A stretch of DNA of 34,328 nucleotides from a cf. Phormidesmis sp. LEGE 11477 (GTDB lineage: Bacteria > Cyanobacteriota > Cyanobacteriia > Phormidesmidales > Phormidesmidaceae): NCBI RefSeq assembly GCF_015207105.1, contig NZ_JADEXO010000065.1, positions 1 to 34,328 on the forward strand, read 5' to 3'. Each line of letters starts with the position of its first letter. Position 1 is the first letter of the stretch. A model generated the notes under the pieces. That model made no database searches and was not told the DNA's origin. It was given only the letters and a program-made list of their open reading frames with translations. Shown in pieces: positions 15,242 to 23,604 of the stretch. Both the position numbers and the translations under genes were made by a program.

Positions 15242-15754
15242 CTATGCTCCAGGCTCTGAGTAGCCTTGAATATTCTCGGGGCGTAGAGGCCGTAAGATTT
15301 GGCTAGCCTTAGCGATTAAGCCATCTGAGCCCTTGACAACGACGAGATATTTACCAGCGTTGAGTCGATTTCGATAGGAAACAGCGTCGCCGCTGCCGAC
15401 GCCGATACCCGTGCCACCCCCGATGAAGAAGCTGCCCATAGCGCCGCCAATTGCGCCCAAAACGCCGCCGGTTAGCTGATTACCAAGCGCACCTGCCCAG
15501 GGAAAGGTATTGAGCCCTGTGATCGAGTTGAAGGTAAAGCCGCCGACAAAGCCAAAGGGGACAATCCACGTAGCCATGCGTTTGATTTGTTTCCAGGCTT
15601 CGTCTTTAGGATCGATTAGGCCGTAGTCGTCAGCAGATTTGAAGCCTTTGCCTAGCAGGTCTACTTTATCCATGGTGATATTGGCAGACTCAAGCTCGGT
15701 ATAGGCTGTTTCGGCTTGGATGCGATCGCTCCAGACAGACACTAAATAATTCAT
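15242..15754 (-). CDS. Glycine-rich conserved protein of unknown function, coupled to cobM
   Basis: The 170-residue protein begins MNYLVSVWSDRIQAETAY, resembling proteins in which an N-terminal alpha/beta segment senses or binds and is followed by a Gly-rich hydrophobic region (here about 68-128, rich in GG/GAIGGAMGSFFIGGGTGIGVG). Such Gly-zipper-like stretches occur in stress-related membrane-associated proteins. It ends with another alpha/beta segment (KYLVVVKGSDGLIAKASQIL). I do not assign a function. Its ATG overlaps the cobM stop as ATGA, so translation is likely coupled. Nothing in it suggests a corrinoid enzyme. Confidence 0.7.
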   Translation of the reverse strand: MNYLVSVWSDRIQAETAYTELESANITMDKVDLLGKGFKSADDYGLIDPKDEAWKQIKRMATWIVPFGFVGGFTFNSITGLNTFPWAGALGNQLTGGVLGAIGGAMGSFFIGGGTGIGVGSGDAVSYRNRLNAGKYLVVVKGSDGLIAKASQILRPLRPENIQGYSEPGA

Positions 15755-16752
15755 CTTTTGGCGCTCTCCTGTTCTTGATTGACTCGCTGATTGGATACCT
15801 GGTTCACTGTGTGCTCTGCTTGACTGGCCGCCTGACTGGCCGCTTGACTAGAAGGTTGAGTAGTCGGCCTGAATAAATGGTCATGAGTAGGACTGTAGAG
15901 ACGCGATCGCACTTCTACCTCTTGCTTGATTTCTGCTTCTTTCATAAGTTCTGCTCTATCCTCCAGCACTGTATCTAGAGCAGATGAGCGATCTGCTGAT
16001 AAGCAATCTGACGAGCGGTCGATCACCGCCCGATTTGCCAGCGCCGGAGAAATAATATACAGCGTTGTTCGTACCAGCTCATCCGCCTGGCTGGCTGCTG
16101 CCATCTGATAGAGAGGCACTACCTTAATTTGCTCATCTGGCCATCCCACTCGAAAGCAAATAGCTACGGGTGTATCCGCAGGATAATGGGTCATCAGTTG
16201 GGTCTGAGACTCCAAAACATGCCGAGCACTCAGATACAGGCACAGGCTAGCTCGGTGGGCCGCTAGCCCTGCTAGCTCCTCGGTGTCAGGGACCTGCGTT
16301 CGCCCGCTAATTCTAGTCAGAATAATACTCTGCACCTGGGCAGGAATCGTCAGCTCAACCTGTAGCTTAGCCGCCGCTGCTTGAAACGCACTGATTCCAG
16401 GGATCACTTCAAAAGGAACATCCGCCTGGCTCAGCCTTAGCATCTGCTCGTGAATAGCGCTATAGAGGCTCGGATCGCCCGAGTGTAGCCTAACCACAGA
16501 CTTTCCAGAGCGCACCCGTTCGATCATCAGCGGCACAATCGCTTCAAGGGTCATCTTTGCAGTAGCGACTCTTTCGGCATCTGGCCGCACCGTCTGCAAA
16601 ATCTGGGTAGGTACCAGCGAATTGGCGTATACCAAAACATCTGCTTGCGTGATTAGCTTTTGAGCCTTGATTGTTAGCAACTCTGGGTCTCCAGGACCAG
16701 CGCCAACAATATAGACGGCTGGTCTGAGCTGAGCAGAAGACAGAGAATTCAT
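15751..16752 (-). CDS. cobM: Precorrin-4 C11-methyltransferase (CobM/CbiF)
   Basis: This SAM-dependent tetrapyrrole methylase acts at C11 of precorrin-4 in the corrin (B12 or pseudo-B12) pathway. The opening VYIVGAGPGDPELLTIKAQK is the family signature. It continues with DVLVYANSLV, VRLHSGDPSLYSAIHEQM, EVIPGISAFQAAAAKLQ, and LTRISGRTQVP, the last typical of CobM/CbiF. The enzyme domain ends near residue 245. The remaining 85 or so residues are a variable, Gln/Ser-rich tail with short SQAA repeats, not needed for catalysis in the family. It heads a two-gene unit. No cobalamin riboswitch boxes are evident upstream. Confidence 0.93.
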   Translation of the reverse strand: MNSLSSAQLRPAVYIVGAGPGDPELLTIKAQKLITQADVLVYANSLVPTQILQTVRPDAERVATAKMTLEAIVPLMIERVRSGKSVVRLHSGDPSLYSAIHEQMLRLSQADVPFEVIPGISAFQAAAAKLQVELTIPAQVQSIILTRISGRTQVPDTEELAGLAAHRASLCLYLSARHVLESQTQLMTHYPADTPVAICFRVGWPDEQIKVVPLYQMAAASQADELVRTTLYIISPALANRAVIDRSSDCLSADRSSALDTVLEDRAELMKEAEIKQEVEVRSRLYSPTHDHLFRPTTQPSSQAASQAASQAEHTVNQVSNQRVNQEQESAKR

Positions 16753-17087
16753 GTAAGCCTTGAACAGTTGGGTCTAGAAAGATACTAAACCTAAAAGGAT
16801 ACGAAAAAGAACGGACGGAAAGACAGTACGACTTCAAGTCAATTATAGATACGAACTAACATCAAATAAAGTTGATGCACAGTGCCGGTATTCATCAATT
16901 CACTATCATTATCAGTCATTTCTTGAAGACTAAATAAAGGTAATCGTGGATCACAAAAGGCGGTTCAGAAATCCTGCATCTTGGTATACAGATGCACCCT
17001 GATTCCAAGCCCTAAGAGATTTTTTGATCTTTTAGGGCTTTTTCTTTAGGTTTTAGACCTAGGTCTCTAAAGTGATTTTCTAGCGCT
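16753..17087. other. 335-bp gap with a hairpin and a plus-strand terminator
   Basis: The gap contains TGCATC/GATGCA (16975-16996) and a strong terminator (17007-17047), both read as plus-strand RNA. The flanking genes are both on the minus strand. No ORF of useful length and no clear promoter are visible. Confidence 0.6.
17007..17047 (+). terminator. Strong orphan intrinsic terminator
   Basis: AAGCCCTAAGAGAT (17007-17020) pairs with ATCTTTTAGGGCTT (17027-17040) over 14 bp with one G-U, around a six-base T-rich loop, followed by TTTCTTT. On the minus strand the hairpin is not followed by T residues, so it serves plus-strand transcription although no plus-strand gene precedes it. Confidence 0.75.
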
Positions 17088-18047
17088 TCAACTTTCCTCA
17101 CGCACCTTTCTTTCATTGGCTCTCATTTGACCTGCTGAGACTGTATCCGGTAGTCGCTTACCCAAGCCATAGGTCCAAACCAGGCCAGCACTACCGATTG
17201 CCATTCCAATCAGACTCACGAGCTGAGCCATCCTAATCGGGCCGAACATCAAGCTATCGGTTCGCAGTCCTTCAATCCACACCCGGCCAGCGCTATAGGC
17301 AATCAGATAGACCAAAAACAGCGTTCCAGCTCTAAACTTCTGAGGGTGTCTCATCCCCCAAAAAAACAGCCACAGCAGCAGCGCAAACACGCCCAAGTTC
17401 CATAGGGACTCGTAGAGAAAGGTAGGATGGAAATATTCAAACTCGCGCAGGCTAGGCGGTCGATTAGAAAGAGGAATAAACAGCTTCCAGGGCAGATCGG
17501 TAGGCGCACCATAAGCTTCTGAATTAAAGAAGTTTCCCCAGCGACCAATCGCCTGGCCCAAAATTAGTGAAGGCGCTACCACATCACTGAGCCGCCAAAA
17601 GGACAGCCGATTGAGTTTGGCAAAAAGAATAGTCGCCAGGGTACCGCCAATGACTGCGCCGTGAATAGCAATGCCCCCTCTCCAAATAGCGATAATATCG
17701 CCAGGGCGACCGGCATAAGACGACCATTCAAACAGCACATAGTAAAGACGCGCACAGGGTATGGCAGCCACGACGAGCCAAATCACCATATCACCGACTT
17801 TTTCTGGATCGATGCCGCGCTTTTTGGCCAAATACTGCGACAGCGCTACGCCGATTAAAACGGCTGAGGCAATCAGCAGGCCGTACCATCTCAGTGTCAA
17901 AGGACCGATGCTGACAATATCTGGACCCGGCGATTGAAAGGCTGCTAAGGCGCTAGCTGATGATGTCGATCGCAGTGGATCGAAGCGTAAAAAGTGAAAG
18001 GCTAAAGGATAAGGCGTCGTATCGAACAGGGTGCCAGGCAAGTTCAT
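17088..18047 (-). CDS. lgt: Prolipoprotein diacylglyceryl transferase Lgt
   Basis: Lgt transfers diacylglycerol from phosphatidylglycerol to the lipobox Cys of prolipoproteins in the plasma membrane. The 319-residue protein has seven membrane helices, RWYGLLIA after the first, [10 protein letters not shown] with the functional His129, and the Lgt signature [13 protein letters not shown] starting at 168. The C-terminal helices carry [13 protein letters not shown]. The first 45 residues are longer than usual (the family often starts near [12 protein letters not shown]), but the ATG directly abuts the preceding stop (TAGATG), which favours this start by translational coupling. The last 20 residues are charged and variable. 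Confidence 0.96.
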   Translation of the reverse strand: MNLPGTLFDTTPYPLAFHFLRFDPLRSTSSASALAAFQSPGPDIVSIGPLTLRWYGLLIASAVLIGVALSQYLAKKRGIDPEKVGDMVIWLVVAAIPCARLYYVLFEWSSYAGRPGDIIAIWRGGIAIHGAVIGGTLATILFAKLNRLSFWRLSDVVAPSLILGQAIGRWGNFFNSEAYGAPTDLPWKLFIPLSNRPPSLREFEYFHPTFLYESLWNLGVFALLLWLFFWGMRHPQKFRAGTLFLVYLIAYSAGRVWIEGLRTDSLMFGPIRMAQLVSLIGMAIGSAGLVWTYGLGKRLPDTVSAGQMRANERKVREES

Positions 18048-18638
18048 CTAGTTTTCTACCTCGGCCATTTCAATGACTTCACCGTCAAAGTCTTTAACCA
18101 AAAAATTGAGCGGGCGATCGCGTCTGAGCTTATGCCGAATCCCTCTAGTTTGTATCTGCATTAGCAAATACTCCAAGCAGTCATGGTCAAAACAGACATG
18201 CCGCTGCCGATTGCGGTTTCCCAAGCTCGCACCCCCAATCACATGCAGCTGCGTGTTTTTCTTGAGCTGATACCACAGCCCATCCGGGCCACCATAGCTC
18301 TCGCCTGGAAAACTGCCCAGACGCTGACCAAAACTCTGACCCATACTAGACGCGCTGAGCATCGGGTCTATCCCCGCCGTGCCGAGCGTCTGCTCATAGT
18401 TGTAGTAATAGTGCAAAGGGACATCGGCTGCCGCTAGGCTAAGCACACCTTCGTAGAATCGGCGAGCGGTATCTAGATCAGAGACCATCACCGTATGAAC
18501 CTTGGGAGCGCCGCGTAAGAAAGCCCACATTGCCCCCGCGTAGGCAACCAACAGCATCACCATGATGCCTTGGGTAGAGACCAACGTATCTAGCGGGATA
18601 TTAGCGACTATTACGTTTGAAGTAGAACTGGTTATCAT
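18048..18638 (-). CDS. VOC (glyoxalase-fold) protein with N-terminal membrane helix
   Basis: The 196-residue protein has a hydrophobic segment TQGIMVMLLVAYAGAMWAFL (about 23-42), then a vicinal-oxygen-chelate domain. KVHTVMVSDLDTARRFYEGVL opens the first beta-alpha-beta unit, QLHVIGG and RHVCFDHDCLEYLL belong to the second, and VKDFDGEVIEMAE closes the fold with the usual Glu. The His/Glu pattern allows a metal site, but the substrate is not deducible. It lies immediately before lgt with no gap, so the two are likely cotranscribed and translationally coupled. The membrane anchor is unusual for a VOC protein and fits a link to an envelope neighbour. Confidence 0.8.
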   Translation of the reverse strand: MITSSTSNVIVANIPLDTLVSTQGIMVMLLVAYAGAMWAFLRGAPKVHTVMVSDLDTARRFYEGVLSLAAADVPLHYYYNYEQTLGTAGIDPMLSASSMGQSFGQRLGSFPGESYGGPDGLWYQLKKNTQLHVIGGASLGNRNRQRHVCFDHDCLEYLLMQIQTRGIRHKLRRDRPLNFLVKDFDGEVIEMAEVEN

Positions 18639-18847
18639 CGCGCCAAAGGAAAGGTGATGTTGGCTTCTAGTCTACCAACTTAACAATTGTGATTGATTTG
18701 TAGAGAATTTCTGGGAAAGCTATTGAGTGTTGGTGGTCAGTATCGGTGCCGATCGGCCATATCAACCATAGCCTCTCTGTAGCGTCTGTCAGAAGCGACT
18801 GAGGGCATCGATCTTTTCATATTTTGCCCTAGTTCTGCTTAAACCCT

Positions 18848-19609
18848 GTGCAAATACCTACTTTTCCTGAATGCGATCACGATCTGGTCAAAGCGCTCAT
18901 TCACCACAGTGACTATGTGCTGTTGGACAGGTTGCAGCGATCGCCCGCTGATGGCAGATACTTCACGGCGCTCTTCTGCCGATATAACTCAGTCGTGCAT
19001 TCTTTGATTCGGCACTTTGCTAGATCCCCTGTCCAAACCGACTATCTGTTCGCGCTGACCTGGCGTCATATCCTGAACGAGCTAGATGGAATCGACCTTA
19101 GCCCATACTCGATAGGATCAGCCGATACAGCAGATCTAGAGAACGATACCACCGCCGATTTTTCGCTGCAGGGCTGGCTAATCAACCTAACAGCCGCACA
19201 TATTAATCAGGTGAAAGTACCTGAGGTGGAGTCGATTCACTACGTACTCTCAGAAGCGCCGCCGCCGCTGTGGTGCTACACGCAACGCGCCCTAGATAGG
19301 CTGCTACCAAGACAGCGACTTATCGTTCTAATGGCTCAAACATTTGGCTGGAGCGATACCCGTATCTCTGCCTATCTTCAGGCGGAAGGGGAATCGCTGT
19401 CCGCGCAGGCAGTACGCTCCGAGCTAGAGATAGGGTATCAGGCCCTAGAACGCTCCATTCCAGCCGATATACGCACGATATATCTCGGTCACCCGCTGAT
19501 AGCGGCGGCTTCTCCCTCTGAAGCTGGCCTGATGACCTTTGAGGTCGATGAGGCAGACTTGCAGCCAGCCGGATCGCGACCAGTAAGAATCCAGCCAGCA
19601 AATGCATAG
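18848..19609 (+). CDS. Sigma-70/ECF-like regulator
   Basis: The 253-residue protein starts with GTG. Residues 35-80 (DGRYFTALFCRYNSVVHSLIRH, TDYLFALTWRHILNELD) resemble sigma region 2. Residues 141-205 (RALDRLLPRQRLIVLMAQTFGWSDTRISAYL, AQAVRSELEIGYQAL) resemble region 4 with its helix-turn-helix. The linker is acidic. The last 40 residues have no match I recognise. This looks like a cyanobacterial sigma-like protein; promoter recognition by it is inference. No anti-sigma gene is adjacent; the next gene, 131 bp away, encodes an exported TPR protein. Confidence 0.7.
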   Translation: MQIPTFPECDHDLVKALIHHSDYVLLDRLQRSPADGRYFTALFCRYNSVVHSLIRHFARSPVQTDYLFALTWRHILNELDGIDLSPYSIGSADTADLENDTTADFSLQGWLINLTAAHINQVKVPEVESIHYVLSEAPPPLWCYTQRALDRLLPRQRLIVLMAQTFGWSDTRISAYLQAEGESLSAQAVRSELEIGYQALERSIPADIRTIYLGHPLIAAASPSEAGLMTFEVDEADLQPAGSRPVRIQPANA

Positions 19610-19740
19610 TCGTAAAATCGCCGCGCTCGGGGTTTCCCCTTCGTATTTACCCCTGATTGCTGATGCGGTCATCTTAATCCAATAAACTTCACAAACTGGT
19701 GAAACTGGGTACTTTATGAGCGTGTCGGAAGGAAAAACTC

Positions 19741-20808
19741 ATGGACTTTGGAGAAAGAGCTAGCTGGGAGACCAGAGGAAGCACGGCTAATCTGGTGGCC
19801 GGGTTTGCTGCTGGTTTGCTGTTAGCCTCGAACTTGATTAGACCGATGCCAGCACGGGCACAAAGTTTGACCGATCAGTTGCACATGCCGCCGCAGAGCA
19901 CTTTTCGCCAGCAGCGCGATGTCGCAGATGAGTTCTTGTTACTGGGCCAGAGAAAACGGCTCTCTGGAGAATTTGAATCGTCGATTGTTGCGCTTAACAA
20001 GGCGGCTGATGTCTATCACTACCTTGGCGATCTCGTCGGGATGGGTGAAGCTTACAAGCAGCTCGTGCAAATATATAGCAGTCTAGGTCAATACCGTGAG
20101 GCAGAACTGATTGTCCGTCGGCAGCTCGCGATCGCCCGCACCAACCAAAACTTCAGCGAACAGGTTCTAGCACTCAACAACCTTGGTACGCTCAGTCTGC
20201 AAACTGACGATCTAGGCACTGCCTATGCCTCTTTTTCTGAAGGCTTACAGGTCGCGCAGAGTGTCGATAGCGATCGCGGCATTGGACTTTCCCTCAGCAA
20301 CCTCGGCCTAATCGCCGCCGCTCGGGGGCTAGAGAATGACGCTCAAAAGTATTACGAAACGGCTGCGACCTATCGAGCTAGGGCAAGAGACTACGCAGGA
20401 CAGGCCAACACCGATAGCAACCTAGGCGATATCTATCTTAAAACTGGTCAGCTCATGAGGGCGATTGGCGCTTACAGAATGTCTTTGATCATGGCTAGGC
20501 AGGTAGATGACCCCTATCTTCAGCTCAGGGCAATCGATGGCTTGATTCGGATTTATCGCGATCGCAACGAACCCCACATGCTGACTGAATATTTAGACAA
20601 TCGAATTGCCCTAACGATTCAAACAGGTGACGACTGGCAGCGCCTAATGACGCTAAAGACCATGGCCGAAATCAAGCAGGAAGCTGGAGAATGGGCCGCT
20701 GCTCAAGATTTATTTGGTCGAGCGTTGACGCTAGCTGTCACTCTCAATCGAAAGCAGGTTCAAGCAGAGCTAACTAACCGTCTGCGCTGGCTAGCGCTAC
20801 AGATGTAA
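19741..20808 (+). CDS. Exported tetratricopeptide-repeat protein
   Basis: The 355-residue protein has a hydrophobic signal segment (about 17-34, LVAGFAAGLLLASNLI) and a likely cleavage after PARA near residue 40. The mature part is made of TPR-type helix pairs from about 58 to the end, for example ALNNLGTLSLQTDDLGTAYA, SLSNLGLIAAARGLENDAQ and DSNLGDIYLKTGQLMRAIGA. TPR arrays bind other proteins; no enzymatic domain is visible. It follows the sigma-like gene on the same strand. Partner and role are unknown. Confidence 0.8.
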   Translation: MDFGERASWETRGSTANLVAGFAAGLLLASNLIRPMPARAQSLTDQLHMPPQSTFRQQRDVADEFLLLGQRKRLSGEFESSIVALNKAADVYHYLGDLVGMGEAYKQLVQIYSSLGQYREAELIVRRQLAIARTNQNFSEQVLALNNLGTLSLQTDDLGTAYASFSEGLQVAQSVDSDRGIGLSLSNLGLIAAARGLENDAQKYYETAATYRARARDYAGQANTDSNLGDIYLKTGQLMRAIGAYRMSLIMARQVDDPYLQLRAIDGLIRIYRDRNEPHMLTEYLDNRIALTIQTGDDWQRLMTLKTMAEIKQEAGEWAAAQDLFGRALTLAVTLNRKQVQAELTNRLRWLALQM

Positions 20809-20815
20809 ACAGAGA

Positions 20816-20950
20816 ATGCATCAATAGATTCCAGGTATAGCAAAGCGCGGATGCATACTCTTCGAGAAGGCAAAGCCTACGCACTTTGCTATGGCACTTT
20901 GCGCTGTAGAACAGGGGGGATAGCCTTTCGTGGTGTAGTAAGCAAAGTGC
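20816..20950. repeat. Inverted repeats between the TPR gene and trmD
   Basis: ATGCATC (20816-20822) pairs with GATGCAT (20850-20856). The element AGCAAAG(C/T)GC and its complement GCACTTTGC(T/G) appear four times, near 20838, 20881, 20894 and 20941. Several alternative stems are possible. No T tract follows, so a terminator is not indicated. Confidence 0.55.
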
Positions 20951-20998
20951 AGAAAAGCTATATCATCCTGTGAGGCCAAGAACACACCAGCGCCTCCT

Positions 20999-21799
20999 AT
21001 GGACTCTTTAGATCCTCAACAGTCAGACACCTCAGCCTTAGAAACCTCTGCATTGGAAAGCTCTGCATTGGAAAGCTCAATATCGGATAGGCAAAGACAA
21101 CGCCCTCTACGGTTTGATATTGTCAGCCTTTTTCCAGAGTTCTTTGCCTCCCCACTTGGCTCTGGGCTGATCGGCAAGGCGCTACAGCGACAAATTGCCA
21201 CTGTCGAGATTACAAATCCAAGGGACTTTACTACCGACAAGCATCACAAGGTAGACGATATTCCCTATGGTGGTGGCGTGGGCATGGTGATGAAGCCAGA
21301 GCCCATTTTTGCGGCAGTCGAGTCGCTACCAGCCTTGACCAAGCGGGCAGTGATCCTGATGACGCCACAGGGCCGAACCATGGATCAACCGTTGTTTAAA
21401 AAATTTGCTAGCTACGATCAGCTTGTCCTGATCTGCGGCCACTATGAAGGCGTAGACGAGCGCGTACTGAACCTAGTGACACAGGAAGTATCGCTAGGCG
21501 ATTTTGTATTGACCTGCGGTGAAATTCCGGCGCTGACTTTGCTCAATGGCGTAATCAGACTGCTGCCAGGTACAGTTGGAAAGACTGACTCTTTGAAATA
21601 TGAGAGCTTTGAAGCGGATTTACTCGACTATCCGCAATACACCAGGCCCGCGCAGTTTCGGCAGTGGTCTGTGCCCGAGGTGCTGATGTCCGGCAATCAT
21701 GGGGCGATCACACAGTGGAGAAAACAACAGCAGCTAGCGCGCACCCGGCAGCGTCGGCCCGATCTGTTCAAACGCTGGCAAGACAGCGCCGAGCCATAG
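20999..21799 (+). CDS. trmD: tRNA (guanine37-N1)-methyltransferase TrmD
   Basis: TrmD methylates G37 next to the anticodon of tRNAs reading CNN codons, preventing frameshifts. The SPOUT domain starts at RFDIVSLFPEFF (38-49) and continues with the DDIPYGGGVGMVMKPEP block, LICGHYEGVDERV (144-156), GDFVLTCGEIPAL (167-179), LLPGTVGK and a C-terminal SWRKQ-like QWRKQQQLARTRQRRPDLF. The chain has 37 extra N-terminal residues with a repeated SALES motif, encoded by a 15-bp tandem repeat. ATG at 20999 is the only ATG before the conserved start, though in-frame TTG codons exist. The knot-loop Gly-Gly is Cys173-Gly here. Confidence 0.95.
   Translation: MDSLDPQQSDTSALETSALESSALESSISDRQRQRPLRFDIVSLFPEFFASPLGSGLIGKALQRQIATVEITNPRDFTTDKHHKVDDIPYGGGVGMVMKPEPIFAAVESLPALTKRAVILMTPQGRTMDQPLFKKFASYDQLVLICGHYEGVDERVLNLVTQEVSLGDFVLTCGEIPALTLLNGVIRLLPGTVGKTDSLKYESFEADLLDYPQYTRPAQFRQWSVPEVLMSGNHGAITQWRKQQQLARTRQRRPDLFKRWQDSAEP
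21032..21076 (+). repeat. 15-bp tandem repeat in the trmD N-terminal extension
   Basis: Three 15-bp units start at 21032 (diverged), 21047 and 21062 (identical, TCTGCATTGGAAAGC). They encode the repeated five-residue SALES stretch and keep frame. Confidence 0.8.
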
Positions 21800-21830
21800 C
21801 TTTTCCCTCTTCGCCTTTCCTCTGCAAATA

Positions 21831-21879
21831 GAGCCATAAGCTCGATAGAGTAATGGAGCCATAAGCTCGATAGAGTAAT
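21831..21879. repeat. 25-bp tandem duplication upstream of ispF
   Basis: Two perfect copies of a 25-bp unit beginning GAGCCATAAGCTC lie at 21831-21855 and 21856-21879. Each contains the small dyad GAGC-cataa-GCTC. The second copy ends 47 bp before the ispF ATG. Confidence 0.85.
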
Positions 21880-21926
21880 AGATAAACGCACTATATTTTC
21901 CGATCAGGCGATCCGACTCTTTAACT

Positions 21927-22403
21927 ATGAACATTCGTATTGGCAACGGATTTGATATTCATCGTCTGCAAACAGGCCGCAAGCTAATTCTAGGTGGGAT
22001 AGATATTCCTCATTCTCAAGGACTGCTAGGACATAGCGATGCCGACGCGCTCACCCACGCCATTATGGATGCCATGCTAGGCGCGTTGAGCCTAGGAGAT
22101 ATTGGTGTGTATTTTCCGCCAAGCGATCCCAAATGGGCTGGCGCAGACAGTCAGGTGCTGCTCGCTCAAGTGAATCAGCTAGTAGGCGATCGCGGTTGGC
22201 GTATCAGCAATATTGATAGCGTTGTCATTGCCGAGCAGCCAAAATTGAATCCACACATTGGGAATATGCGTACGCAGCTAGCAACTACGCTATCGATTGA
22301 ACCTAGTCAGATCGGGATCAAAGCAACTACTCACGAAAAGCTAGGCCCTATCGGTAGAGAAGAAGGCATTGCTGCCTACGCAGTGGCGCTATTGCAGTCC
22401 TAG
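21927..22403 (+). CDS. ispF: 2-C-methyl-D-erythritol 2,4-cyclodiphosphate synthase IspF
   Basis: IspF closes the cyclodiphosphate ring in the MEP pathway to IPP and DMAPP, the only isoprenoid route in cyanobacteria. All 158 residues align with the family. GNGFDIHRL carries the zinc ligands Asp10 and His12, and [23 protein letters not shown] carries the third ligand. [27 protein letters not shown] and [21 protein letters not shown] are complete. It is probably a cytosolic trimer. It follows trmD by 127 bp on the same strand, with a 25-bp duplication between them; cotranscription is possible. Confidence 0.98.
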   Translation: MNIRIGNGFDIHRLQTGRKLILGGIDIPHSQGLLGHSDADALTHAIMDAMLGALSLGDIGVYFPPSDPKWAGADSQVLLAQVNQLVGDRGWRISNIDSVVIAEQPKLNPHIGNMRTQLATTLSIEPSQIGIKATTHEKLGPIGREEGIAAYAVALLQS

Positions 22404-23123
22404 CCCCTACAGTCCTAGCATCCATTTGCAAGTTCTTTGCGTACTGTCTTCAAGGGCGTTGATAAAGGAGAGCTGACTCTGAGATGCAGCGTGAAGATGC
22501 AGTATGCCAGTCTATGAATTGCCCTGTTCTATCTCGCAGACGGCAAACTTCATCTTATTTTTATTGTATAAAGTAATCTGAGTATAAAAAGTTCAAAAAT
22601 ATAGACAAAAGTACGTAGAATGAAGACACAAGGTCAGTCTAAGTATCAAAATATACGTAAATGTTTCCGTATCACTTATATAATTTTTGCTAGCCTCTAC
22701 AGGATCAACGGCTAATTAGTTGTTTCTCCTGAACAAAAATCGTGACATTTTCGTAAACCTCTACGTATTTTCGACTAAGTACAAGAAAAGAAAGACAGCA
22801 AGGGCTTTTGCAAACCGAAAGTAGCGTGTATATCGGTCGCTTCGCAAGCTTGTCTTCAGTCGACAGCTATGTAACTAAGGTCTAGAGGAACAGAACCGAG
22901 GAATTGAAGCTAGGCATAAAAAATCTAAAAGTTCCTGATAAGTGTAGAACGTGTTGAGTTCCTGATTCAGAAGCGCATGTCAGTCATGTATCTAGAAGCA
23001 CATCGAAAAGGCATGTATAGCTCAAAGAGCAGATGAAAAATACATAGACCAGCAGGAATTAGCGGTGGAACCAAAGAAATATGTTCCTCGGAAATGTTTA
23101 TTTATGCAGTGGAGGATAAGAGT
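22404..23123. other. AT-rich gene-free region upstream of the BON-like gene
   Basis: About 700 bp carry no ORF of interest. The middle (22540-22760) is AT-rich, with TATAAT at 22679-22684 lacking a convincing -35 box. A short direct repeat (AGTCCTAGC) lies at 22396-22420. I see no terminator or stable hairpin. It may be a long promoter/leader region for the gene at 23124. Confidence 0.5.
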
Positions 23124-23528
23124 GTGAATGGAGTAGGCGAATCGTCAGTCGTGTTAGTACCCGCAGTACATAGACCATTTGGCGCAACCGCAAAGCTATC
23201 GCCGCTTAAAGGCTTTTCTACCAGCCCACCAGAACGTATCGGTGTTCGAGGCGAGTACGACTACAACGGCCTAGCGAAACGAGTTTTAAAATGTTTCAAT
23301 CAATCTATTCAAGAAGACATCAGCCGGCTTAAGATCCGTCAGCGTGGCTGCGTTGTTATTTTGACAGGTGCCGTCTCGTCACGAACACTACTAAATGAGC
23401 TAGTAACGCTGGCAACTAGTGTAGAAGGAACAGCCCTAGTTGAGATCTACCGCATGCAGTTTATTGAAGAGGGCGCTACTGCACAAAGCTTCACTACACA
23501 AGGCTTTGCCGAAGGCTTCACTGCATAA
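23124..23528 (+). CDS. BON-like domain protein
   Basis: Residues in the middle of this protein follow the BON pattern: GLAKRVLKCFNQ as the first helix, ISRLKIRQRGCVVILTGAV as the beta hairpin with the conserved Gly, then a helix (RTLLNELVTLATSVEG) and a last strand (ALVEIYRMQF). BON domains bind phospholipid or proteins. The flanks are low-complexity, and the C-terminal 15 residues come from a degenerate repeat. I prefer the GTG start at 23124 because GGAGG (23111-23115) sits eight bases upstream; the in-frame ATG at 23094 has no such site and would add ten residues. No signal peptide is visible. Confidence 0.6.
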   Translation: MNGVGESSVVLVPAVHRPFGATAKLSPLKGFSTSPPERIGVRGEYDYNGLAKRVLKCFNQSIQEDISRLKIRQRGCVVILTGAVSSRTLLNELVTLATSVEGTALVEIYRMQFIEEGATAQSFTTQGFAEGFTA

Positions 23529-23604
23529 GTCTTGCTAGGGGCAAGCTCCCTACAAACAGCTACAAAGAGATCCCTACAGACCTCCATATTCCGACCCATT
23601 CTGG

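Noticed and set aside
16753-16950. Cobalamin riboswitch upstream of cobM
   Set aside because: The conserved B12 box and surrounding stems are not found on the minus strand.
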